From Tubulanus polymorphus (taxonomy: Eukaryota; Nemertea; Palaeonemertea; Tubulaniformes; Tubulanidae): a DNA stretch of 64,000 nucleotides. Positions 11,637 through 24,300 of the stretch are shown here, piece after piece. The stretch covers positions 21,054,153-21,118,152 of the forward strand of contig NC_134028.1 in NCBI RefSeq assembly GCF_964204645.1, in the 5' to 3' direction. Under the pieces are notes generated by a model. The model saw only the letters and a list, made by a program, of their open reading frames with translations. It was not told where the DNA came from and made no database searches. A program made the translations under genes and the position numbers. Every line of letters begins with the position of its first letter. The stretch's first letter is position 1.

Positions 11637-11807
11637 ATGGGATCTGCGAGACTTGTACAGAGTGCCCTTTTTCGTTATCAGGGATTACATGAATTTCGAT
11701 CTAATGTTAAAAAACTTAACCTTGTGAATCAAATACAGGAGCCAGTTGCCAAAAAGTTGGTTGAAGAATACCGGCGAATAAATTCCATAGTAAAAATGCA
11801 ATTCTAA
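11637..11807 (+). CDS. Possible 56-codon ORF or exon fragment
   Basis: The frame opens with MGSARLVQSALFRYQGLHEF and continues in an amphipathic, charged helix-like style (EPVAKKLVEEYRRINS) to a TAA. A plausible acceptor (gtctacag) lies 17 bases before the ATG and keeps the same frame open. It sits in the part of copy B absent from copy A. I do not recognise the protein. It resembles a small mitochondrial-type helical protein only in general style. It may be a retained exon, a pseudogene or chance. Confidence 0.3.
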   Translation: MGSARLVQSALFRYQGLHEFRSNVKKLNLVNQIQEPVAKKLVEEYRRINSIVKMQF

Positions 11808-13872
11808 TTGTCCCTATGTCAACTATCTCTAGTTGGTTAGCTCTAACCAACTTTTGAGTAACTGGGTCCAGTTCCACAGTCCCGAGTTAAGATTTACCGT
11901 AACTCTGAGTTAAATCACGGAAAATGAACTAACTTTAACTAACTTACAACTGTAGAACTGGGTCCAGGCCCCTGAATTCTTAAGTTCAAGTTTATACGTC
12001 CATGGTTCGAGAAATGTTTGTACTAAAGATATCGCAGGCCCGAAGCGATGTAGAATCCGCGCGTAGGTTCGTTTTTAGCTCGGTTGGAACTGAACGCTTG
12101 TCGGATCAAAATAGTTCGACTGAACATTAGAAAAACTTGCAGGCAGTTAATAATAGTGCATTAGCTAGTATGATAGATATTTTATTTGCCCCAAAAAATG
12201 TTAATCACTTTCCACTAGGTTGTTCATTGACAACACGTGGTACTACCCCTGGCAAGCAGCTAGAATAAATGTGAAAGTTCCCATATAGCTCATTGGAATC
12301 TCTGACCATTACACTTTCAACATGGGTAGTTCATTGGGCCAACACTAATCGGATCGTTTTTAATGCAGATTATACATGGATGAACATGCGTTTCACATGG
12401 TTGATTTTGTGCTCTCGCGGAAGTCGAAATCATGAAACATATATTTTTGGACAAATTTATCACAAATAACTGGAACAATATATCTTGTTACCTTTGACAT
12501 CTCACGTTCAAAACGTAATATATCTATTATTAAAGAGGAGAAACTGCTGTTTTTCATAACCAGTTTGCGCGAAATCTAATCATTGTCATGAAACTTGGCA
12601 TGTACACAGAGGAATAGATTCCTCAATAACAATTTTATTTGGATCCAGGGTCTAATTTCAGCCGAATTCAAATCTCCAAAATCCCAGTAGATTCCAGAAG
12701 TTGGCAGTAGGTGGCTTGTATGCGTGTGAGTTGTTTTATCTGTGAACCAATGTTTGTTCCAGGAAGCCTGTCGATCGGAATTTATTAGGCTGACATTAAA
12801 GGAGCCACACATCATTTTCCATCCCATCTAAAGATGGGTATTTTTGCTAGTATATAATATTCTATGATAGTATGAAGTATAATAGAGATACATGAACATA
12901 CATTATTCAATCATTAACATTAATCCCTCTGCATTTTGAGTAGAAAGAACCAAGTTATACATTAGGACCATTATTAGTTCAAGTGGCGAAATTGCAATGG
13001 TCGACTAGAGTCAAATGTTCCGGTTTCGATAAAGTGAGATATATATGAGATGAAGTTCGTACTAGTCTATAAAAGAGGCCCCTATAATTAGCTGTTAATT
13101 ATGCATTGCCCTATGCGCAGTACTATACAGTTGCGCCTGTAGCTGCAGGTGTTTTTGAAATATATTTCATCAGAAAACTATGGAAAACTTTTATGTAAAT
13201 GAACAACACTACGATAAATGACGTGGCATTTAGAACAGTCATGTAATTCGGACAGATATTGAATCATACATAATGTTGAGAAATATACAACCGATTGTAG
13301 ACTGCAGTCATATGTGGCTCCAGTGTTTCAGGCACCTATAATTAATTTACTAATTCTATCATGTTCCGTGTACTGTAATCGATGATGATATAGATACCAT
13401 TAACCCTTTTAAGTTCAAGTTTGTTACACAGCGACTACCCTAGAAATTAAATTATTTTCAGCCATTGTTGCGCTTTTTAAGCCATATAGTTAAAAAAGTC
13501 CTATAGCTGTATTTCAAAAACTATCAGTCAGCAGTATAATAGAAGTTTGCAGAAAATATTATGACCTTTCATATGATACCAGGTTTGAGTATTTTATTTA
13601 CATAGCATTGGTCAGATGAGAGGCGGGGCCAGGACTAGGCCTTGAGCTTGAGAAGGGTTTGATTATCGTTGCCTATAGCTACAAACGGCGAAACTTTGTC
13701 ACGGGTTGGCGCGGTCTGTGCGCCATGCATGAACAAGTTTTTGGTACCAAATGAAAGATACTGGTCGTATGTTTTAGGGTCAAGGATCTTTGCTGATACG
13801 ATAAATTTCAGATAGAGATTTGGACCATTTAAGTCTGGACTCTGTGTGACGTCACTGCGCGCGCTAATCAAA

Positions 13873-14034
13873 ATCACAGGGGCTCGTATCAGAGTTGTAG
13901 GTAATGTAAAAACGATAATCTGTTAATCCAATGTATATAGTATGTATAAAATAACTTATTTTATATATACTATATACATTGGATTAACAGATTATCGTTT
14001 TTACATTACCTACAACTCTGATACCCCCTGTGAT
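13873..14034. mobile_element. Near-perfect hairpin MITE (162 bp)
   Basis: The left end, starting atcacagggg, is mirrored by ccccctgtgat at the right end. The arms, including 'aggtaatgtaaaaacgataa' and its reverse complement, pair over about 75 bases with a short AT-rich centre. 'caaaat' lies on both flanks. Copy A (about 2297-2320) has the uninterrupted site, so this is an insertion that postdates the duplication. The ends resemble hAT-type CAGGGG termini, but an 8-bp duplication is not clear. Confidence 0.85.
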
Positions 14035-14439
14035 CAAAATAAACAGCTGTCATCCTTCCCCAGCAGGGATTCGAACTAACCTAATGGCATCTCGACTGCC
14101 ACGGTACGGTTCGTGGGTAAATGTTAGATCCTATAACCGAGTGGTACACAAAATGGCGGCTTTTTCAATTGATGAGATCATAAGGGTTAGTATCAAGAGG
14201 GTTTAGGGTAAGGTGAGGCGTTAGAGTAGGGTAAGGTGAGGCTTTACAGCTTATTACTATGAGGTAGCTTAAGGCAAGACTATATTTAGTTATAAAACCA
14301 GTGAAGCAGCAAGCTAGCATCGCTATCGCCGTTATGCTTACGCTCACGTGGTTGCGTGTTCGAGTCCTGATTTTTAGTTACTTTTCAAGAGGTTTCCAAG
14401 TCCAGGCAGTCAATGCGCATGCGCGACGAGTCGTTTACG

Positions 14440-15410
14440 CTGTGGCTGAGTGTAACGGGTCTGTCTAAAGAACTTACCTCTAACCGCCCTTTGGTTTTTT
14501 TCGATTCGTGTCACTAGAATCCAGTCCGGGTTTTAGCTGATATCGAAGATTTCTTTTAAGTGGGTTCAAGCGCCAAAATTGACAACTACAAGCCAGGACG
14601 GATGGATAGCAGGCCTGCCACACATCCAAGCCATAAACCTAGGGGGTCTACTATTACCCCCTCCATAACCACTGCTATATCATAATATCATCCCAAAAGT
14701 TTCAATAAAATTTCAATTCTGTAACAGAGGAGAGGGGTATAATTGTAATAATAGATAATCAATTTTGAACTGTAATTTTTTTCTTAATTGAAATTCTGTA
14801 AAGACCAGAAATGTGAACAAAATCTTATTAAATTTTAGTCACGTATTTTATTTTTTCCAAAACAGATTTAGACAGTTGATTATTCCATACCTTGTACATG
14901 TTTTAAAACACAATATATTGAAGTGAACGAAACTAATATGTGGTTATGATACATCACATCAGAGAAAAGCACTATCAATAGGCCTACAGCCTAACATGCG
15001 CATAGCCTCGATGTTAATGTTTTTTTTGTTTATAAATTACATGTTCCATTCTTTAAATTGTTTAATCCCATTGTTTAATCGATAACGAATGCACTGAGAA
15101 GTGAGAACCTGAGTGTCATTGACAGCGGTATATCGCTCGTAAGTCCTGTAATGAACCATTCAGGTAGACTGGTTGCCTGTCCCATTCAATATGGGAATCT
15201 TGAAGATAGAGACCGGTAACCAGTCTACAATTCAAGTTGCATCTAAAAAACTAAACTCTAAATCGGAACGAAAAATCCAAAGGGCGGTTAGAGGTAAGTT
15301 CTTTAGAAATACCGAGTGTAACGATGCCCATCAGGTTCGAATCCCTGCCGAGGGAGGATGCCCCTCCTGCAGTCTAGAGATCCACTACAAGGAACCTCGT
15401 TTGAACGACC
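14440..15410. repeat. SINE-like pieces in inverted arrangement
   Basis: 'tggctgagtgtaacggg' (about 14447) and 'ggttcgaatccctgccgagg' (about 15335) are A-box-like and B-box-like parts of a tRNA-derived SINE. A 30-base segment at 14465-14494 recurs as its reverse complement at 15277-15307. A smaller inverted pair, 'tagactggttgcc' and 'ggtaaccagtcta', flanks 15165-15225. The 100-codon ORF over this stretch is a by-product. No intact tRNA fold is present. Confidence 0.55.
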
Positions 15411-15833
15411 TCGAGTACAACTATTCTTCGGATATGACAAAATATAGAATTCTTAATTTCATAGAGTGGATATAACGAACATTCTGGTCCCCAAATCCTT
15501 GTAACAAGGTTCCACTGACTGACTGTACGTGGTTTCATTAAAAAATTTGATAGCTTTATTTGATAAAGTTTGATAATTGATGTCCTCAAAGCAACAAATA
15601 ACGATTTGAATCCTCAACATGAAATCCTTCTAAGAGCCTGAACAGAAGTAACTAACACCAAGACGAATATTTTTTTTATTTATGCTAAGTAGTAGAGGCC
15701 TAGACCTGCTGTATTAAGAGCAGGACCAAGTGACTCTAGTAGTTTATTGTCACCTTTCCTCTATTCATCATCATTATCATCATCACACAGTTTGAATAAC
15801 AGTTTAAATGGACACACAAACGAATTACTCGCG
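15411..15833. other. Intergenic, no feature seen
   Basis: AT-rich stretch between the SINE pieces and the end of the TNRC6 3' UTR. Base composition changes sharply at about 15840. Confidence 0.5.
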
Positions 15834-17875
15834 TTTATTATTTATTATCGTACCCAAAATCCCCGTCGGCCACGCCGACGATGACGATAACAACCGGTCG
15901 ATATCGCTCCGGCGATGAGCGGACGACACGAGGGCCTCTGCCGCCGCGAGACATTCTGCAAATAACCGGCCGTCTCGGCGTACGCAACGACATACGAACG
16001 TCCGTCCGCAGAGCTATGCTCCGGCGGGCGAAGGTTTCATACGAATAACGTGATCGGTCGATGAGAGATAAATCATAATAATAATAATAGTAATAATAAT
16101 AATAATGCCATATTGAGTAAGCGTGTAGAGTTTCCGAGTCGAGAGTGAACGTTTTTGAGACAAAAATTTAGCATATATATATATATATATAATATATTAT
16201 AAACGAACGGGCAAATAACTCGGGAACGCTACACGATTGAATAACCACTCATCGACCGGCCACACTACAAATAAACCCTCACGCGGAAAAAAAAAAACGA
16301 ACCCCTCGCCGACGACAAGTCGCGACCCGGTCACACAGTTACCGTCGATTTCGTTTCGACGGTTAAAACTTTGAAAATGAACTATCTTAACGCGCCGAGT
16401 CGAAATTCGAGAACTGCGAAACCGGGTCGCGTTTTACAGACGGCGTTCACCGTATACCGGACGATTACTCATTTTGACTAACACGAATTGAGTAAATCGC
16501 CGGTTCTAAAAACCGATCTATAAAACGCAAACCTCGTTCCGGGGCGAGGGAGGGGGGGGGGGCGGGGGGAACTCATATTCGTAACTGCCACTGAAGCAAA
16601 CCGCCTATCACAGCAGATATCAGCGCGTTCTTAACCTACTTTGAATCCCGTCGAATTCGCCGAGCTCCACGTCGGACGTTCGTAAAATCTAAACCCGAGC
16701 GACTCGGCAAAACGGTTCATTTACGGGTCGCGTCGCGGTTTCGGAGACGCCCGCGCGGGTACGTTCACCAGCGGGCGCGACTCCACGCGGTTACTATGAC
16801 GACGCACTAACGCGACTCTCAAAGGACTACATTAAAAATGTTTGACATGGCTCAATCGGTTCTGACAACACTCGAAAAAAAATCATCATTAATATTTATC
16901 ATTTTAAGACAGGCACGTGTTTTAAAATCCATATTTTGGAAGTAAACCCTATGATTGATATCAGCACAGCATTTTCAGGCATTATTTTATACAGTTCAAC
17001 ATATCATCAAGTTTCTTCGTATTTTTTGTTTTTTTTTTTGTTTTTTTTCTTTAAACATACATATAATATCCATAGTATATCATCACTAGTACACTGGAGT
17101 CCTTATTAAATTGTGCTACAATTGACTAATTTTCATACAGCTACTGCGGCTCAGGACTCCGCACAAGTTTTTTTTTTTCATCGAAAAAAATGGCATTTTT
17201 TTATACTTGAAATAGAGAGATCTCTTTTTTGTTTGAATATTGTTTTATTATTATTATTATACGATACAGTGACAAGGAAACAGTATCTTCATTAGGCGAG
17301 CGATCCTAGGAATCAGATTGAAAGACATTTTCGTACTAACGCATCTTTTTTTTGTGTTTAGTTTTGTAAAGTAGTATTAAATTAAAAATAAAACGTGTGC
17401 CCTCCCTCTAAGAGAGCGGGCAGCACCAAATACTTTGCATTTTTCTGACAAATAACATATAATTACATAATAATATCAATAATCACGTTACTATCATTTT
17501 ATATATCATTTTTTTTCTATATTTAATTCGTACCGTTCATTCGTTTTTTTTTTGTGGTTAGTTTGTTTTTTTTCTACTTGGCTTCAATTCGTATCTCGTT
17601 CGGTAAAACAGAGAGCGCAGATTGTAATAATTATAATAATACTGACTATCACAGTATTTCAATCAATCGTTCGTACACAGTAGTCGTAGTTGGGTTCGGG
17701 GATCGTTTGCGCGAATACGCACGCACGTTTAATACGACCGATTTTTCGTGCCACCCGCCGCGTCCCGTGCGCGCGCGTACGCAATTACAAGCGTTAAACG
17801 CGTTCGCGCGCGCGCAAGGCTCAGCACGCGCGTGTATTCAACAAACGGTCCACGCAACTGTCCGGGACTAGCGAC
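15834..17875 (-). other. TNRC6: TNRC6 3' UTR (probable)
   Basis: This follows the TNRC6 stop codon on the minus strand and differs from its surroundings by frequent CpG (15.85-16.8 kb and 17.7-17.87 kb). Two AATAAA hexamers at 15834-15839 and 15841-15846 sit exactly where the CpG-rich composition ends, a natural distal poly(A) site giving about 2 kb of UTR. Another AATAAA near 17245 could give a shorter form. The stretch has A-rich runs in the mRNA sense (17.0-17.6 kb), small ATA/AT microsatellites (16.07-16.2 kb) and a nearly pure C tract in the mRNA (16.55-16.57 kb). The extent is inferred from composition and signals only. Confidence 0.6.
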
Positions 17876-18325
17876 TTACATCGACTCGCCGCCGAGCAGG
17901 TCTCCGGGCAGTAGACCCTGCCCGCCGAATCCGCCGAGCAGGTTGTTCGAGCCGGTTCCCCACATGCTGCCGGCCTGGAATCCGGACCCGGTCATTCCAT
18001 TCCACTGATTGGAATCGATCTTGTTTACCTGACGCGTCTGCGTTTGTGACCACAAGCTCGTAGCAGCTGAAGTAGGATTAATGTGTTGTGAGTGTTGTTC
18101 ACCGCTGCCGCCGCCGCCGCTGATGCGACCGATATCCATGTCGGACGCGAACTCGGCCATGATTGTAGTGTTACCGAGCGTGCACCCGTTCAACGCTTGT
18201 TGAGCTTTCAATCCCTCTTCCTTCGTCGCGTAACGCACGATCGCTTGACCGTACCCGAGGTTCAAATGAAACGTCAACAGCGGACCGTGCTGCATGCATA
18301 GTGTCTTCAAGGTCGGCCCATCAAT
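17876..18325 (-). other. TNRC6: TNRC6 last coding exon: RRM second half and C-terminal silencing region
   Basis: The acceptor ttacag precedes IDGPTLKTLCMQHGPLLTFH, which continues the RRM begun in the 62-base exon at 19070-19009 (SSWDQSTNMLVLKNLTPQ). After the RRM come a glycine stretch, tryptophan-containing motifs (SLWSQ, NQWNG, SMWGTG) and the family ending LLGGESM, then TAA at 17878-17876. In known GW182 proteins the tryptophans in this C-terminal region contact CCR4-NOT. Confidence 0.95.
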
Positions 18326-21300
18326 CTGTAACGAGTCGGATGACGTCATTAACGTTGATACATGTACGGCTTACCGATCGGAGACGAGGCAAATTTATCT
18401 TTTGACAGGAATCTGCCCCCTCGTCAGGGAAAATAACCTTTTTCTCAACTTATTGACTAAATTGTTCGTAAGACATAATTGCATAGTAGTGGTATGTTGT
18501 CAGATGAGGGTATATACTAGACTCCACTCAACCTTGTAGATAACCGTATAACCTGGATGTTAAGTGACAGCGGCAGAAATAGGGTGGGGCCTCTCAAAGT
18601 TCTGAACGTCTTATTTTCATGGCATTTTCCCAAATACTGCCGTGTACCAGCTTAAGAATGGCGTGTACTTGCAATAATCAACTCATTTCCTCTTGATAAA
18701 ATTAGTTGCAATACAATGCAGGAAATTGCAACATTTTGAACATGTCATTTCAAAATCTATTGGGGGAGGACCCCCCTGCCTTGTGTTTCATGCCTACAGC
18801 ACTCAGAAAATATACGCGTTTTAAATATATCTCGAACAGGGCCCCCACCCCGAGATAGCCTTTGACTGAAGCAACCTCTTACTGAATTTTTTACGATCCC
18901 ACTGCAGATACATTGATTACCCTCAGATCGGACGAGTAATAGAAGTTGACAATACACAACGGTACCTTACAGATATAGATTTTGTGGAGGAGGAGATATG
19001 AAATTTACCTGAGGTGTAAGATTCTTTAGCACCAACATGTTAGTACTCTGATCCCAGCTTGACTGACCGACTATAATACAAACACAAACATTCAGGAAAC
19101 AATTCTAATAAGTTTATCCATTTATAGATGGATGGATGGATGGAGTTCGAATTCCGAAATATGCTTACCGGCAGAAAATGCAGATTTATCCCCTCCCAGT
19201 GATATGCTTCTTCCGTACGGCGGAACATTGTTACCCCACAACTGGCTCTTCTGATTCTGATTGGTCAATCCGGGCGGCGGCCGAGCCGTCGTCATTTTCT
19301 GGGTCGGCACACCCCATAGCTCTTCGGTCAAAGACGTAGGTGGGATCCACGATTTCGACTGTTGCAATGCAGAAGTGGAGGATTTCGGGAAGTTCGACCA
19401 AGTGGACGTGGCCTCGGCGCCGTTCGAGGTCATCTTACTCGTAAGCGAGTCCTCTCTGATCGTGTTTACGCTGAGAGGACGCGAGGAAATGCTGCCTGGA
19501 GTTATATGAGGGTCATCTTCGATGTTACGCGTGGCCATACCCTGCCACGGTTTACCGGGTACGAATTCGGGTATCATGTCGTTCATGTTGAACGTTTGGT
19601 TGTTATTGGCGGAGCTGCTCGACACGACTAGTCCGCTCGGAGATTCCTTGTCGTCTTTGGTGTCTGAAGACGGCGACGCCGACGAACCGGTGGCGTTGTT
19701 GGCGGCGTTCGAACTCGGGGGCATCTCGTTGCCGTAACTACTGGCTGTAGTTATAGCAGACGTGTCCGTCGCCGATGTCGCGGTTGCCGACGTCGACGAC
19801 GGCCAGTCGCTGGCGGCCGACGAAGTCGATAACGAAGACCACGGACCCGGTCCGCCGAGGGACAGCGACCGACCGAACTGAACTCGGTCCTGCCCTTGAA
19901 GATTAGAGCTGGAATGAGAATGAGTCAGCGGTTTCGATCCGACGGCTTTGTTCAACGTCAGATCGTTGCCGCTGGTCACAGTAGTGCTTATAGCGGAGTC
20001 CCCGACGTCTTTCTCGGGGGATGGCAGTTTCCATTGGTTCAGGCGGGATTGCATCTGTTGCGGAGGTTGTTGCTGCGCCGGTGGATCTTTCAACGTCATC
20101 GTCGCGAACTCCGGCATCATCGAGTCACCGCGGCCGACCACCGTCTCGTCTTTACTAGAGTTCTGTTGTTTACTGGCGAATGCTTGGGCCTGCGCGAGCT
20201 GCTGTTGAGTTTGATATATTTGTTGTTTGATTTTGCCGATCATGAAGTTGATGTTTTCCAGTTGTGGAGACCGTTGTATCAAGTTGTTCGTCTTCGATTG
20301 TTGTTGCATCATTTGCTGTTGAGCGTACAACCGTTGTAACAAATTCTGATGCGTTAACATCTGTTGTAACGCGCCGAGCATTTGCGGAGTGAATGGCTGA
20401 TTCAGTATTTGCGGGTTGATAAGTCCGGCTTGAACGGCCATTCGAAGCTGTTGCAATAACTGTTGTTGCTGGTGAACTAATTGCTGTTGTACTGGGTTGT
20501 TTGGTAACTGACCTCGGATAGGCTGACCCTGACTGATAGCAGCTGGCTGCTGCTGCTGCTGCTGCTGCTGTTGTCCTAACACCGGATGCTGAATGATTTT
20601 CTGTTGTAGAGATGAACTAATACTGCTAGAGTTGATGAGACTACCACCACCACCACCACCACCGAGACTAGATGCATGACTAGCTCCGATTTTCAGAGCG
20701 TTGGCGATTGCTTGAGGGTTCATCTGGCCTTGTTGAGCGCTGGAATACGGCTGAGTATTTTGCATGGAGATAGGAGGTATAAATTGACCTCCCGCGTCGT
20801 TAGCGTTAGGGAGGTCATTGGGTTTATTGTCATGCATGCGACTGCGCAGCATACGTCGACTTGGATCGAGTTCTAATTCCTTTTCAGCGCTAGCACCGGT
20901 GATAAGGTCAGCTGAAAAATACAATCATTCAGACACAAGTAAGAAATCAGTTTAAACATCGTAAATCGAAACGATGTTAATACAGGGCGACAGCCACTAT
21001 CCACCGATTTAAAAAACTCCAGAGTTTTCCCTTATTTTCCACGGGATTACACTGAATTCACTGACGGAGTCGAAAAAATTCTTTGGTTTAACCCTTTCAG
21101 TGTTGACTAATTAATACCCTACAGTCCTAGAAAAATTTGAAAGATTCCGTCCTAGCGTGTTGAATATCGGGAATACCACTATAGTGCGTCTACACCGCTG
21201 CGCAGTGTATCGTTAGTTACTTATATTTCACTATGTTTGGCAGGTGCTGCCATCTTTCAATAGATAAAAACCAATTACTAATAACATTAATACACTGCTG

Positions 21301-24300
21301 TGCGGTGAACTAGCAAATCAATCACCAATTTATACACTGCACTGTGGTGTAGACGCTCTGAAAGGGTTAAAATGTAACGATACATTCATTTTTCATCGAA
21401 TCACACGTATCGATATAGAAACGCGCGCAGTCAATCGCGTTATCCAAACTTTCCGAGGTTTCCCAGGGCAGCGGCATTAGCGCGATGGAAGGATTTCACT
21501 TACCAATGGCATTTTCAAGATTCATGTCATGAACGATCAATGCATTTTGAGCATCTTCTTTCTGCGAATTAAAAAATGACGAGGAATTGTTAAGAACCAT
21601 TTGCGACGATGTTTAGCGAATGCGCGTGGCCCGAACATAGCGCCGAATATAAGCAGTTATTAAATCTAGATTCCTTCCAAACGAATCACAGTCGAAAAAT
21701 CGACTCGAGCAAAGTCGGTTTGTAACCAAGTGAGAGGCTTCGGGTCTCACCTTAAATCCCATATCCATTAGTTGCTGCAGCAGTTTGCTTCTCATCTGCG
21801 GAGGTTGACTTTTCATCCCACCTCCGATAGCACCGTGAAACACATTACTAGAGATCTGTGGCTTCATGTTTCCATCAGCGCCCTGAAACACAAAAACAAG
21901 AAACGACGGCGTTAATAACTGTCAGACGAATAACACCGGAGACAATATGATATTTCATGAATACATATTGAAGTGAAGAATAGAAATGGGGCAGTGATGA
22001 AATGTTGTTAATGCCGCATTTTAGTCTGTTCAACTTTAAGATCAAGCCACTATGCGTCTTGGCCACAAAAACAATTCGATTAATATCAAGGTTAATAAAT
22101 TTCTACATCAGGGTAAATAGCTTTCTACTTAGTAATTTAAGCAAATGGTGATATTCATCCCTGGCCATAAGCAGTGCATATATCATAACAGTGTCTGATG
22201 ATGCAGGATGAGACGAGAAAAAACAACGAAATCAATTGGTTAGAAAAGAAAAAAAAACAACAACATCACATTCACACATCAAACTGCGCACGCCGAACAC
22301 AACCAAACTATTAGTTAGCTCCGTATTAATTAAAGTGTGCTGAAGCATGCCATTTGAATCCTACTGACTGCAGTTAAACAGTTGATATTCCTCTGAAACA
22401 CTACGCTATACATGTCTGTCTACGGGTGTGTGTGTGTAGTGTCTGTGCGAGCACACCTTCACACTGGGTCGCAACTAGCTATACTACTATATCAAACATT
22501 GCTGCTACTCCTACTAACAAAAGAGGCCGCAAGGTTCAATAATCGCTTATGAAGTAAATCCTAAAATCTTTCGCGGACGACCGAGGACTGGATTTCATTT
22601 CGCATTGTATGAATCGAAGGGCGAGGATGGTGCAGTTTCTTTTTTTACATCAGCAAATAATAATTACAATAATTATAGTACATAAACAAATGTGTGCATT
22701 TATATTGAAAAAATGGCAAAGTTAGCGTTTAAACTAGAAGTATGTACTACTATAACAAGATTGATAAATATATCGAAAGTGGTGGTTATTTCAGTAGAAA
22801 TAGAACATGGAGTTATATGTCCATCACCAAGTTGAAATCAATGTTTTAAAAATAAGGATCTCGGCCCGTAATTATCTGTATTCATCCAATATTGAGGCGA
22901 AGGTATTGACTTCCGTTACACGTCGTCGATAAAACGATAAAAACAGGGAGGAAAATGATGGCAGCAAAAAAAAAAAAACGGTTCTACCGCGAAATAAAAG
23001 TTCGTTTCGGCCGAAATCCTTAAATATTAGGAGGGTAAAAGAAATTAAATAAATACCTATTTTCTAATCGAGACGATTTAATGATAGCTATTAAGGAGTT
23101 AGAACACACGCTGCTGTTGACTGCGGTGTTCTCCCCCGGAGAGACATACCTTATTATAAGCGTAGGGCGTAGAGCTAGGTCTTTTATGGAAGTCTCTAGC
23201 GCTACTCCAAGAGACGGTATTGTCCTGAGTGAATGCATCATCCTCACCCCACATTGTTATTTCATCATTCCACGCACCCGGGGACGATTCAGGCTGCAAC
23301 AATGTAAAAACACTGTCGTCAGTCAAAAAAAAAAAAAAAACGATCCGCTAAAGAGAACCCAGTCTATCCATCTAACCCGCCGCCCCGTACCCGCTTACGA
23401 CTAGTCGCGACGATACCGGTGAGAAACGTCCATGAAAAATAACAGTTTTTATATCGCAGGTACGAATCGCACTCGATTTTACTATCGCCGCTCACAACAA
23501 TAACATTGACGGATGATGCAAGCACTACTTATTCATAAAACTACACATATTAAAAAAAACGATAGATATGTATAATAAGTAATAAACCATGCCGGAATAA
23601 TGATGACTAAATAGTTAGATATAAGTTCGATTATTGATAATTGTTCATATAGATGCTACATCCACTTAAATAAACACCAAACTGCGGGGAGGGGCGCTGG
23701 TTTAACAGGCAAGTATCTTTCCATCACGTACAACATAACAGCTGCATTCAATAGTGGTCTAACGATCTTATGACCGAGATCTCAAAATCCGAGATCCGCT
23801 GAAGAATTAAGAACGAAGATGGTTTTCGACTGGACTTAAATGTGAAGTAATGACTGAGTCACTGACCGGATAGTTAAAGCTTTTGTACTGTTCAATAAAA
23901 CAATGTTCTACTATCATTCGCACCACGATATTCGCTCGATCAACAGTAGAAACTCTCTCCAAACCCTTACCCCATAACAGACGTACTGTCAACCCCCGAC
24001 ACACCACCACCACCCCTGCCTACCGCCAGGTTTTCTCCATGTCCATCTCTACACAAATACCTAGTATAACAACCCCCCAATAAACCGCTCTCCATACCGC
24101 CAAAATCATTCTGCACCGACGATATTTTCATAGAAGCGTCATTGATAAAAGCTTAAATGTAAGGTAACAGAACCGAAGCTGTGATATAGGTTGGCCGATA
24201 GTGCGTGCATACAGCACCCTCTATCTAAAAATCTATGGGAACCGAAATAGAACGGCATGTTCGCAACCATCACAATCATGCATTTCACTAGGTAACGTGC

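Larger units (their letters stand above)
10327..14112. repeat. Long unclassified dispersed repeat, copy B (interrupted)
   Basis: The longest copy of the family. It aligns with copy A in three blocks but has extra sequence at about 11566-12946 and a hairpin element at 13873-14034 that copy A lacks. The block at 10441-10560 conserves the words 'ccggtaaagcggcagttt' and 'gatgactcgcatgccacaga' almost perfectly between copies. ORFs of 103 and 67 codons overlap there on opposite strands, but neither keeps its frame in copy A. Confidence 0.75.

Noticed and set aside
15173-15475. 100-codon plus-strand ORF
   Set aside because: Runs across SINE pieces and an inverted repeat; no protein-like pattern.
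19071-19122. TNRC6 exon continuing past 19169 to the ORF end (HISEFELHPSIHL)
   Set aside because: The donor CCG-gtaagc at 19169 joins the 62-base exon in the correct phase and restores the RRM.
19896-20339. 147-codon plus-strand ORF rich in L and R
   Set aside because: Antisense shadow of the TNRC6 Q-rich region.
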